DNA of 25,677 bases from the NCBI GenBank assembly GCA_038532435.1, contig JBCBAP010000052.1, positions 1 to 25,677 on the forward strand, given 5' to 3'. Each line of letters opens with the position of its first letter. The first letter of the stretch is position 1. The position numbers were made by a program, and so were the translations under genes. The stretch comes from JBCBAP01 sp038532435 (lineage in GTDB: Bacteria > Pseudomonadota > Alphaproteobacteria > Rhodobacterales > Rhodobacteraceae). The notes beneath the pieces are model-generated. The model was not told where the DNA came from. It was given only the letters and a program-made list of their open reading frames with translations, and made no database searches. This document shows positions 14,640-21,864 of the stretch, one piece after another.

Positions 14640-15304
14640 TGCGGGGTCCTGTCGAAGCGACCGGATCGAAGAAAGGCAATGGTCTGCCGGGCCGCACCGG
14701 ACGAAAGGGGCAACATCATGTGCCCCACGTCAAGCACCAACGCGTCGCCATGCGGCACGCTCAGGGCGCTCTCGACGGTCACCTTGCCGTCGTTTTCCGT
14801 GTCGAGACCGAACTGTCTGGTGTAGGGAAGCCACCCCGCCCGGCCCGCGATAATCCCGAGATCCTTCTGACGATCCGGCGCGAGAGTGAGGGGGCCGAGG
14901 TCCGCCTCACCGATCTGTTCGGTCGCCGGGCCCATCACGTCGCCAATCACGGGAACGGAATTGGCAAAGGAGGCAAGGGCCGAGCCGCCGTTTGGCGAGC
15001 CGAGTTGCACAACCCTCCGCGCGCGCCCGGAGAGCGCCCCGACCTTGAGCCGCAGGGCGAGAACGCCTCCCAGCGAATGGCCGACGAGATGAAGACGGTC
15101 GCCCTCCGGCACCGCCGCGCGGATCTGGGACAGGACGTCCCGCTCCGCCTCCTCCACGGACAGCTGTGTCGAGGCATAGTCCGGCAGCACCGGCGCGAAT
15201 CCCTCCCGCCTGAGCCGTTCTGCCAATAGGCGCATGGAGCCGCGGCCGCGGCCAAGGCCGTGGATCACGGCCACCGTTTTCACATCATCAGTCGGATCCG
15301 TCAT
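14636..15304 (-). CDS. Alpha/beta hydrolase, lipase/PGAP1-like
   Basis: A 222-aa soluble serine hydrolase without signal peptide. The oxyanion region is VIHGLGRGRGSM (13-24) and the nucleophile elbow is GHSLGG with Ser77. Asp172 in ENDGKVTVES and His195 in DVGHMML complete a likely catalytic triad. The HGLG-xxx-SM opening and Asp-Gly-x-Val segment match small lipase/esterase-like proteins related to the PGAP1/DUF676 group; substrate unknown. It is the first gene of the operon, with ATGA overlap to fdhD, and is divergent from azlC. Shine-Dalgarno is absent, and TATAGG (15318-15313) lies 8 nt before the ATG, so a leaderless transcript is possible but unproven. Confidence 0.85.
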   Translation of the reverse strand: MTDPTDDVKTVAVIHGLGRGRGSMRLLAERLRREGFAPVLPDYASTQLSVEEAERDVLSQIRAAVPEGDRLHLVGHSLGGVLALRLKVGALSGRARRVVQLGSPNGGSALASFANSVPVIGDVMGPATEQIGEADLGPLTLAPDRQKDLGIIAGRAGWLPYTRQFGLDTENDGKVTVESALSVPHGDALVLDVGHMMLPLSSGAARQTIAFLRSGRFDRTPQ

Positions 15305-15441
15305 CCGGGCAGCCTATACGCCTGCAACGGACACTCCCAGAGTGCAAAACCGTTCTATCAGCATCGGTGATACCGAGGGTCAAATCTGGTGACTGGTCCC
15401 TGCCGCCGTGTCGCGATATCACGTTCGCCGGAGGATTGAAG

Positions 15442-16158
15442 GTGGTTGCCCAGACTTCTCGACAGCAATTCTGGCGGGGCGCGTTCAACGGCGCGCCGTT
15501 CATCCTCGTGGTGATCCCCTTCGCCATGCTGTTCGGGGCCGTTGCGTCCGAAACCGGGCTGAACGTGGCTGAGGCAATGGCGATGTCGGTCCTCGTGGTC
15601 GCGGGTGCCGCCCAGTTCACCGCGCTCGCGCTGATGGAGGAGCACGCGCCAACCATCGTCGTCATCGTGACAGCTCTTGTCGTAAACCTGCGCATGGCGC
15701 TTTACTCCGCCTCGATGAGCCAGCATCTGGGGAACGCGAAGCTCTGGCAGAGGGCGCTGGTCGCCTATCTGCTCGTGGACCAGACCTATGCAGCGTCCGC
15801 CCTCCACTACGACCGCGAGCCGCAGGCGACACTGGCAGAGAAGCTCGCCTTCTTCGCCGGGGCGGCGGTTGCGGTGGCACCCTGGTGGTACCTCTTCACC
15901 TACATCGGGGCAGTGGCCGGGGCGGCGATCCCGCCCGAGTATGCGCTCGATTTCGCCCTGCCCATCTGCTTCATCGGCCTTGTGGCGCCCGCGTTGCGGA
16001 GCCTGCCGCACCTTGCCGCAGCCATGGTTTCCGTCGCCGCCGCTCTCATGCTGACATGGGTGCCCTACTCGCTCGGCCTGGTGATGGCCGCGCTGCTCGC
16101 CATGATGACCGGTGCGCTGGTGGAAGTGAGCCTGGAGAGGCGCCGTGTCCGCAGTTGA
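15442..16158 (+). CDS. azlC: AzlC family branched-chain amino acid exporter, large subunit
   Basis: Large subunit of the AzlCD (YgaZH-type) exporter for branched-chain amino acids. It is 238 aa from the GTG at 15442, which follows GGAGG (15430-15434) by 7 nt; the longer open frame from 15367 lacks a ribosome-binding site. The family opening FWRGAFNGAPFILVVIPFAM, the AGAAQFTALALM segment and NLRMALYSASMSQHL are clear. About 5-6 TM helices. azlD starts 14 bp before its stop, so the two subunits are translationally coupled. Substrate of this member is inferred from the family only. Confidence 0.92.
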   Translation: MVAQTSRQQFWRGAFNGAPFILVVIPFAMLFGAVASETGLNVAEAMAMSVLVVAGAAQFTALALMEEHAPTIVVIVTALVVNLRMALYSASMSQHLGNAKLWQRALVAYLLVDQTYAASALHYDREPQATLAEKLAFFAGAAVAVAPWWYLFTYIGAVAGAAIPPEYALDFALPICFIGLVAPALRSLPHLAAAMVSVAAALMLTWVPYSLGLVMAALLAMMTGALVEVSLERRRVRS

Positions 16159-16474
16159 TCTGACCGACCTCTGGATCGTGATCCTCGTGCTTGGCGCGGG
16201 GACGTTCCTGATCCGGTTCTCGTTCCTCGGCCTCGTGGGCGACCGGCAGTTTCCGCCCTGGGCCGAACGGCTGTTGCGCTATGTCCCCGTGGCGGTGATG
16301 CCCGCATTGGTCGCCCCGCTCGTCGTCTGGCCCGAGGCAACCGGGGGCGCGCCGGACCCGGCGCGCCTGATCGCGGCGTTCGCGACCCTGGCGGTGGGCG
16401 CGGCCACCCGGCACACGGTGCTCGCGGTGGCAGGCGGAATGGCCGCGCTCTACACGGTGCTGTTTCTGACCTAG
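16145..16474 (+). CDS. azlD: AzlD family branched-chain amino acid exporter, small subunit
   Basis: Small partner of AzlC, 109 aa with about four TM helices. The conserved N-terminal motif GAGTFLIRFSF (17-27) and the APLVVW and ATRHTVLAVAGGMA segments are diagnostic. It starts with GTG at 16145, overlapping the azlC end by 14 bp. Its TAG stop (16472-16474) overlaps the stop of the convergent mscL gene in a shared CTAG. Confidence 0.92.
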   Translation: MSAVDLTDLWIVILVLGAGTFLIRFSFLGLVGDRQFPPWAERLLRYVPVAVMPALVAPLVVWPEATGGAPDPARLIAAFATLAVGAATRHTVLAVAGGMAALYTVLFLT

Positions 16475-16869
16475 GCCTGCTGCTTGAGCAGGTCCCGGAT
16501 CTCCACCAACAGATCCTCCTGGGACGGACCTTTCGGCGCTTCAGGCGCGGGCTCTTCCTTCTTCGCCGCCGCATCCTTGATCGCGTTCACGCCCTTGACC
16601 AGCATGAACACCACCCATGCGATGATCAGGAAGTTGATCACGGCCATGATGAAATTGCCGTAGTTGAAGGAAGCCGCTTCATCCCCGTCCGCCAGCTGAT
16701 ACTTCAGACCGGAGAAGTCGAGACCACCCATGAAAAGGCTGATGATCGGATTCACAAGGTCCGCGACCAGAGATCCAACGATCGCCGTGAAGGCGGCCCC
16801 CATGATGATACCGACGGCCATGTCCATGACGTTGCCGCGTGCGATAAAGTCCTGAAATTCCTTGAGCAT
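16471..16869 (-). CDS. mscL: Large-conductance mechanosensitive channel MscL
   Basis: A homopentameric channel that opens under high membrane tension to release solutes during hypo-osmotic shock. It is 132 aa. The N-terminal helix MLKEFQDFIARGNVMDMAVG leads into TM1 (about 15-43, with the gate-region segment VGIIMGAAFTAIVGSLVADL). A short periplasmic loop follows, then TM2 (about 70-93, FIMAVINFLIIAWVVFMLVK) and a charged cytoplasmic bundle ending SQEDLLVEIRDLLKQQ. All are standard for the family. The start is ATG at 16869. A promoter with a perfect TTGACA lies upstream. The gene is convergent with azlD and overlaps it by 4 bp. Confidence 0.96.
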   Translation of the reverse strand: MLKEFQDFIARGNVMDMAVGIIMGAAFTAIVGSLVADLVNPIISLFMGGLDFSGLKYQLADGDEAASFNYGNFIMAVINFLIIAWVVFMLVKGVNAIKDAAAKKEEPAPEAPKGPSQEDLLVEIRDLLKQQA

Positions 16870-16978
16870 GTCGTTCCCTTCCCTACTCGTTACTCAATCC
16901 ACTCGATGAAGGAGGTTCCCGTACCCCCAGCGCCTCTTACCGTAGCAAGGTGAAACGTCACAACAACGAAGAAGTGAC

Positions 16979-17007
16979 TTTAGTTTCGGATCGCAACCCA
17001 TTGTCAA
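16979..17007 (-). promoter_or_regulatory. Predicted sigma-70 promoter of mscL
   Basis: On the minus strand a perfect -35 TTGACA (17007-17002) is followed after 17 bp by ACTAAA (16984-16979), in an AT-richer patch of the mscL/GST intergenic region. The leader would be about 100 nt. The -10 match is weak (3 of 6). Confidence 0.4.
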
Positions 17008-17095
17008 CAAATCAGAACGCATTGTTTCCGTTTCGTGCGTTGTTGCGGCGAAATTCCGCCCCCACCTTTCCCCAACCTCAACAGGAGAGCCCCAC

Positions 17096-17797
17096 ATGAG
17101 CACCCTTGCAGATCACGCGATCTCCACGCTTCGCCCCGCGACCCAACCTGACCGCATCCAGCTCTACTCCTTCCCCACGCCCAACGGCATCAAGGTTTCC
17201 GCCATGCTGGAGGAATCCGGCCTGCCCTACGAGCCGCACACGATCTCCATCATGCGCGACGATCAGATGACCCCGGAGTTCATCGCGCTCAACCCCAACA
17301 ACAAGATCCCCGCGATCATCGATCCCGACGGACCGGACGGAGCGCTGCCGATCTTCGAGTCCGGCGCGATCCTGATCTATCTGGCGGAGAAGTCCGGCAA
17401 GTTCCTGCCCGACAATCCGGTAGACCGCAGCGAGGTGCTGCAATGGCTCATGTGGCAGATGGGCGGGCTCGGACCCATGAGCGGTCAGCTCGGTTTCTTC
17501 TGGAAGTTTGCCGGTGCCGAGTACGAGGACAAGCGGCCGCAGGAGCGTTATCTCAACGAGACGAAGCGTCTTCTCGGCGTGCTTGACCGGCATTTGGAGG
17601 GCAAGGACTTCGTCGCGGCGGGGCAGTACACGATCGCGGACATGGCGATCTGGCCCTGGATCCGCGCCTATGACTTCTACGAGTCGACCGAAGTGCTCGG
17701 CCTCGCGGATCTCAAGAACCTCACCCGCTGGTACGAGGCGTGCCTTGCCCGCCCGGCTTCCCAAAAGGCGCTCAACATCCCCGACCGCAACGGGTAA
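17096..17797 (+). CDS. Glutathione S-transferase, Nu-class/YfcG-YghU-like
   Basis: A 233-aa cytosolic GST-fold protein. The N-terminal thioredoxin-like domain (about 20-105) opens with LYSFPTPNGIKVSAMLEESG; Thr28 and Asn30 replace the Tyr/Ser of classical GSTs. This TPN signature is typical of the Nu class (E. coli YfcG, YghU), which act as glutathione-dependent disulfide-bond reductases or peroxidases. NKIPAIIDP and FESGAILIYL are the glutathione-binding segments. The all-helical C-terminal domain (about 110-225) has TIADMAIWPWI. AGGAG lies 8 nt before the ATG, and a good terminator follows. It appears to be a single-gene unit. Confidence 0.92.
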   Translation: MSTLADHAISTLRPATQPDRIQLYSFPTPNGIKVSAMLEESGLPYEPHTISIMRDDQMTPEFIALNPNNKIPAIIDPDGPDGALPIFESGAILIYLAEKSGKFLPDNPVDRSEVLQWLMWQMGGLGPMSGQLGFFWKFAGAEYEDKRPQERYLNETKRLLGVLDRHLEGKDFVAAGQYTIADMAIWPWIRAYDFYESTEVLGLADLKNLTRWYEACLARPASQKALNIPDRNG

Positions 17798-17842
17798 TCG
17801 GCACCCTTACAAGCGCGCTACTTGATTGACGCGCGGCTCCAT

Positions 17843-17877
17843 CGCCAGCCCGACCCGCCGGGCTGGCGGTTTGTGTG
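17843..17877 (+). terminator. Terminator of the GST gene
   Basis: CGCCAGCCCG (17843-17852) and CGGGCTGGCG (17859-17868) form a perfect 10-bp stem with loop ACCCGC, followed by GTTTGTGTG. It lies 45 bp after the GST stop. Confidence 0.8.
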
Positions 17878-18004
17878 CGAGACCGGTGAGTGCACTCCGC
17901 ACTCGAATCTAAGAGGTGAGGCGGCTCGTTCCCGACAGTGATCGCCGGAACGTCGATCCCCTCAAGCTAGCTGTTCGCGAGCAGCTGACGCTTCGCGAGC
18001 CTGC
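17878..18004. other. Gene-free gap downstream of ytoQ
   Basis: No gene is seen. The nonamer TTCGCGAGC occurs twice (17974-17982 and 17992-18000), and AGCTG/CAGCT can form a weak imperfect hairpin nearby that might end the ytoQ transcript on the minus strand. Confidence 0.3.
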
Positions 18005-18460
18005 TCACCCCGGCAGCACCCCGTCCTGAAGATACTTCAGGATCTGCACGACCTGCGCGGGACGCTCACACACCGCCAGGGCCGCCGCGTCGACCTCTTT
18101 GAGCGCGTGCTGATGGTCGGCGCCGTGCAGGATGATCAGCGACTTGCCAAGCCCTGCGGCATATCCCGCATCGAAGGCCGCGTTCCACTGCTTGTACTTC
18201 TCGCCGAAGCGGACGACGACGATGTCGGCCTCCTCGATCCCCTTTCGGGTGCGCATCGCGTTGAGCTTGGCGCCCTTGTGGTCGTGCCAGAACTTGTCCG
18301 CCTCTGCCCCCATGATCGCGACACCGCAATCGTCCGACGCCGCATGATCGGTGACCGGACCGCTGAAGTGGACGGGCAGACCCGCTTCCTCGACACCCTG
18401 ACGGATCTCGTCGCGCCAGTCTGTGTGGATCTCACCGGAGAGGTAGACGGACCAGGTCAT
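18005..18460 (-). CDS. ytoQ: YtoQ family protein
   Basis: A 151-aa cytosolic protein of the conserved YtoQ family, whose function has not been established. Characteristic stretches are VYLSGEIHTDWRDEI (5-19), HFSGPVTDH, AIMGAEADKFWHDHKGAKLN and IEEADIVVVRFGEKYKQWNA. The fold resembles nucleoside 2-deoxyribosyltransferase-like proteins, as the YLSG start and DIVV strand suggest, so a nucleotide substrate is a reasonable guess. The ATG at 18460 is preceded by AGGATA. It lies 79 bp downstream of the GNAT gene on the same strand; the gap contains an ACATATGT palindrome (18491-18498). Confidence 0.9.
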   Translation of the reverse strand: MTWSVYLSGEIHTDWRDEIRQGVEEAGLPVHFSGPVTDHAASDDCGVAIMGAEADKFWHDHKGAKLNAMRTRKGIEEADIVVVRFGEKYKQWNAAFDAGYAAGLGKSLIILHGADHQHALKEVDAAALAVCERPAQVVQILKYLQDGVLPG

Positions 18461-18539
18461 AGGGTATCCTTTCGTTGCGGCCGATGCGGGACATATGTGT
18501 CAGAGCGCCGGAGAGTCCCTTGATTTCCCTTGCGATACA

Positions 18540-19022
18540 TCAGGTGACCGGACCGACATAGAGACGCTCGTCAAAGTCGACGAGATCGGTCGGGCGCAGA
18601 CCGAACCGGGTGTAGAAAGGCACCGCCGCGTGGGGCAGTTCGGAGACATGGACCGAAAGCTGGGTCCGGCCCCAGCGTCGGGCCTGAGCGAAGGCAAAGC
18701 GCATGGCGACGGTGCCAAAACCTTTCCGCTGATGCTCCGCCCCGATCATCAGGCGCCAGAGATAGGCCGCGTTTTCCGGATCGTCAGGCTCGGCGTCCGG
18801 ATGACCGGGGTGGTAGTCGATCATGGCCATTAGCCCGACGGGCTGGCCCTGCGCGTAAAGCCCCCGCACCACGGAAAACGGCTCATAGGCCGCCTGGGCA
18901 AGGGTCACAGCGTTTGAGGAGACCAGCGTCTCCTGCCCCGGGGAAACAGCGAGGCGGATCAGACCCTCAACCCGGTCCCGATCCACCTCCAGCGCGATGA
19001 GACTATCCGCGGAGCGTCCCAC
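18540..19022 (-). CDS. GNAT family N-acetyltransferase
   Basis: A 160-aa acetyl-CoA-dependent acyltransferase. The fold is clear: an N-terminal helix pair, the VGLMAMID strand, YLWRLMIGAEHQRKGFGTVA containing the acetyl-CoA pyrophosphate loop (Q/R-x-x-G-x-G/A), and a C-terminal AVPFYTRFGLRPTD. The ETLVSSNAVTLAQAAYEP segment resembles spermine/spermidine-type (BltD-like) GNATs; the substrate is not known. It starts at a GTG (19022) inside the end of pheT, overlapping it by 20 bp, which suggests co-transcription with the pheST operon. A later GTG at 18986 is possible but would trim the first strand. Confidence 0.88.
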   Translation of the reverse strand: MGRSADSLIALEVDRDRVEGLIRLAVSPGQETLVSSNAVTLAQAAYEPFSVVRGLYAQGQPVGLMAMIDYHPGHPDAEPDDPENAAYLWRLMIGAEHQRKGFGTVAMRFAFAQARRWGRTQLSVHVSELPHAAVPFYTRFGLRPTDLVDFDERLYVGPVT

Positions 19023-21408
19023 CGGTGGCCTTCTGGACGGCGGCGATCACCTTGGTGCCCACCGCCTCGATGTCCTTGTCCGTCAGCGTTGCCTCGGTCG
19101 GTTGCAGGCGCACGGCGATCGCGAGGGATTTCTTGCCCGCGCCCATCTGCGCCTCTGCCTGCGCACCTTCGAACACGTCAAAGAGGGCGACATCGGCGAT
19201 CAGTGCCTTGTCCGCGCCCTTGGCCGCCCGCAGGAGCTTGTCCACCTCCACATCCGCATCGACGACGAACGCGAAATCACGCTCCACCGCCTGCAGGTCG
19301 TGCAGGTCGAGTGCGGGACGCGTCGGCGACTTCACCTTCGGATAGGGTACGTTCTGCACCATCAGCGTGAAGGCAACCGCGGGCCCCTTCACGTCGAGCG
19401 CCTTGAGCACCTTCGGATGCAGCTCGCCGAACACCGCGAGCGGATTTTTCGGCCCGAGGCCCAGGACCGCTGACCGGCCGGGATGGAACCATGCCGGCGC
19501 CGTGCGAAGCGGCATGAGCCGCCCGACAGGGGCACCGATGGCCGCCAGAGCTGCCTCCGCGTCCGCCTTCGCGTCATAGAGATCCACGGCGCGCCGGGTC
19601 CCCTTCGCGTTGCGCGGGGCGGTATGTCCGGTAAGGAGCCCCGCCGCGTGGATCTGCTCCTCCCCAGGCTCGCCCCCGTCGAAGACCTGCCCGACCTCGA
19701 AGAGTGCGAGATCTGCAAATCCCCGCGCCTGATTGCGCGCCGCCGCGGTGAGCAGACCGGGCAACAGGCTCGGCCGCATGTGGCTCATTTCCGAGCTGAT
19801 GGGGTTTTCGAGGCGCACATCCTGCCCGCCACCGCCGAAGAGCGCCGCATGCTCCGCCTCGATGAAGGAATAGGTCACGCACTCATTGTAGCCGAGCGCC
19901 GCCAGCGTCCGCCGCGTGGTGCGCAGCCGGGTCTGCATCGGTGTCAGCACCGGTTTGGCAATGCCGGCCACCTTGGGCAACGGCGCACCCTTGAGCTTGG
20001 TGAGAGAGGCGATCCGCGCGACTTCCTCGACCAGATCGGCAGAGCCCATCACATCGGGCCGCCAGGACGGCGCCGTCACCATGATCGGATCGCCTTCGGC
20101 AACCTCGAAGCCCAGATCCCGCAGGGTCACAAGCTGGGTATCGTGAGGGATCTCCATGCCCACGAGGCTGATCACCCGGGCGGTGTCGAGCGGGTAGGTT
20201 CCGCGGAAATCGGGGATCTCACCGGCGGACACGACCTCTGACGGCTCCCCCCCGCAAAGATCGAGGATCAGCCGCGTCGCAAGCTCGATGCCCCATGCGC
20301 AGGAGGCCGGATCCACGCCCCGGTCAAACCGGTAGCGGGCGTCTGAGTTGATCTTGAGGATCCGTCCGGTCGCCGCGGTCCGGTCGGGATCGAAGAACGC
20401 GGCCTCGACGAACACATTCACGGTCGCCTCGGTGCAGCCGGACACCTCACCCCCCATGACGCCGCCAATACCCTCGGCCCCCTCATCGTCCGCGATCACC
20501 GTCATCCCGGGTTCGAGCGTGTATTCCTTGCCGTCGAGCGCGAGGATCGTCTCACCATCGCTGGCGGAGCGCACGTGGATGTTTCCGTGGACCTTGTCCG
20601 CGTCGAAGACGTGCAGCGGGCGGCCCCGGTCGTAGGTCACGTAGTTGGTGATGTCGACAAGCGCCGAGATCGGGCGCAGGCCGATCGCGATCAGCCGCTC
20701 CTGCAGCCATTTCGGCGACGGTCCGTTCTTCACCCCGCGGATGTGGCGTCCGTAGAAAACCGGGCAATTCTTCTCTGCCACCTCGGGCGCGAGGCTCACG
20801 GAAATGGGGCTCTCATAAGCACCGGGAATGGTCTCGACAGGGGGGATCTTCAGCGTGCCGAGGCCGCGGGCAGCAAGGTCCCGCGCGATGCCCGCGACGC
20901 CCAGCGCATCGGGCCGGTTCGGGGTGATCGCGATCTCCACCATCGGGTCGGTCTCGATCGTGTCGATGTAGCGGGCCCCGGTCGGGGCATCTTCGGCCAG
21001 CTCAATAATTCCGTCATGCTCGTCGGAGATTTCGAGCTCCCGTTCGGAGCACATCATCCCGTGGCTCTCCACCCCCCGGATCTTGCCAACCTGGATCGTG
21101 GTGTCGATGCCGGGGATGTAGGCGCCGGGGTGGGCAACAACGACCTTGATGCCCGCCCGGGCGTTCGGGGCCCCGCAGATGATCTGCTTCATGCCCTGAT
21201 CGGTCTCCACCTGGCAGACCCGCAACCGGTCGGCATCGGGGTGCTTCTCCGCAGATTGGACAAAACCCACGGTGAAGACGCCGAGGGTATCCTCGGGGTT
21301 CACGACCTCCTCAACCTCGAGGCCGAGATCGGTCAGCGCCTCGGTGATCTCGTCGAGGGTGGCGTCGGTGTCCAGATGGTCCTTGAGCCAGTTCAGCGTG
21401 AATTTCAT
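19003..21408 (-). CDS. pheT: Phenylalanyl-tRNA synthetase beta subunit
   Basis: Forms the alpha2-beta2 enzyme with PheS and charges tRNA-Phe; it also edits Tyr-tRNA-Phe. It is 801 aa, the normal size. Domains in order: N-terminal MKFTLNWLKDHL, a tRNA-binding OB fold (about 39-150), the B3/B4 editing domain (about 205-370), B5 (about 405-470), the catalytic-like core (about 480-690) and the anticodon-binding FDX-ACB domain (about 705-801). The ATG at 21408 has AAGGA upstream. It lies 32 bp downstream of the ASCH gene rather than directly after pheS, and its 3' end overlaps the GNAT gene. Confidence 0.97.
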   Translation of the reverse strand: MKFTLNWLKDHLDTDATLDEITEALTDLGLEVEEVVNPEDTLGVFTVGFVQSAEKHPDADRLRVCQVETDQGMKQIICGAPNARAGIKVVVAHPGAYIPGIDTTIQVGKIRGVESHGMMCSERELEISDEHDGIIELAEDAPTGARYIDTIETDPMVEIAITPNRPDALGVAGIARDLAARGLGTLKIPPVETIPGAYESPISVSLAPEVAEKNCPVFYGRHIRGVKNGPSPKWLQERLIAIGLRPISALVDITNYVTYDRGRPLHVFDADKVHGNIHVRSASDGETILALDGKEYTLEPGMTVIADDEGAEGIGGVMGGEVSGCTEATVNVFVEAAFFDPDRTAATGRILKINSDARYRFDRGVDPASCAWGIELATRLILDLCGGEPSEVVSAGEIPDFRGTYPLDTARVISLVGMEIPHDTQLVTLRDLGFEVAEGDPIMVTAPSWRPDVMGSADLVEEVARIASLTKLKGAPLPKVAGIAKPVLTPMQTRLRTTRRTLAALGYNECVTYSFIEAEHAALFGGGGQDVRLENPISSEMSHMRPSLLPGLLTAAARNQARGFADLALFEVGQVFDGGEPGEEQIHAAGLLTGHTAPRNAKGTRRAVDLYDAKADAEAALAAIGAPVGRLMPLRTAPAWFHPGRSAVLGLGPKNPLAVFGELHPKVLKALDVKGPAVAFTLMVQNVPYPKVKSPTRPALDLHDLQAVERDFAFVVDADVEVDKLLRAAKGADKALIADVALFDVFEGAQAEAQMGAGKKSLAIAVRLQPTEATLTDKDIEAVGTKVIAAVQKATGGTLRG

Positions 21409-21440
21409 CGGTGTTGTCCTTCGGCCGGTCGGGCCCCGTC

Positions 21441-21863
21441 TTAGTCGCTGATGCGCAGGTCTTCAACAACGCGGAAGCGCTCGCACAAAAGCATCATGTC
21501 GGCGGACCAGCCGCCGTTGCGTTCGAAGTAGGCGCGGTGGTCGGCGGCCCAGCCATCGCGGGTCTCGTTTTCGCCCTCGGCAAGCGCGAAATCCTCCGTC
21601 ACGGCGTCAAACCGGCTGGTGAAGACCTCGTCTGTCTGGATGACCAGCTCCGGCGTTCCGTCCCAGGCCAGTACAACATCGTAACGGCCCACAACCGGCG
21701 TCTCCGGATCGCCCCCGGGATAGTCCCGCAGCGCGCCACACGTGGCCGTCTTCTTCCCCTCTCGGACGAGTGCGACCAGAGCCGCGGAGAGCTCCGGCCC
21801 ATCGCCGAACTTGAAGCCAACGGCGCCGGGGTAGCGCGTGCGCACGTCCTCCAGCGTCGGCAT
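21441..21863 (-). CDS. ASCH domain-containing protein
   Basis: A 140-aa single-domain protein of the ASCH superfamily, a PUA-like beta-barrel thought to bind RNA or nucleosides; E. coli YqfB of this group is an N4-acetylcytidine amidohydrolase. The N-terminal helix and turn VREGKKTATCGAL (33-45) carry the conserved G-K-K-T signature, and VVGRYDVVLAWDGTPELVIQ is the barrel core. WAADHRAYFER is typical of the stand-alone bacterial type. It starts one base after the pheS TAG stop (TAGGATG) and ends 32 bp before pheT, so it is embedded in the pheST operon and probably translationally coupled to pheS. Confidence 0.88.
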   Translation of the reverse strand: MPTLEDVRTRYPGAVGFKFGDGPELSAALVALVREGKKTATCGALRDYPGGDPETPVVGRYDVVLAWDGTPELVIQTDEVFTSRFDAVTEDFALAEGENETRDGWAADHRAYFERNGGWSADMMLLCERFRVVEDLRISD

Positions 21864-21864
21864 C

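Noticed and set aside
16894..17103. A 69-codon minus-strand frame in the mscL/GST gap
   Set aside because: It spans the predicted mscL promoter and the GST ribosome-binding site, has no ribosome-binding site of its own and resembles no protein.
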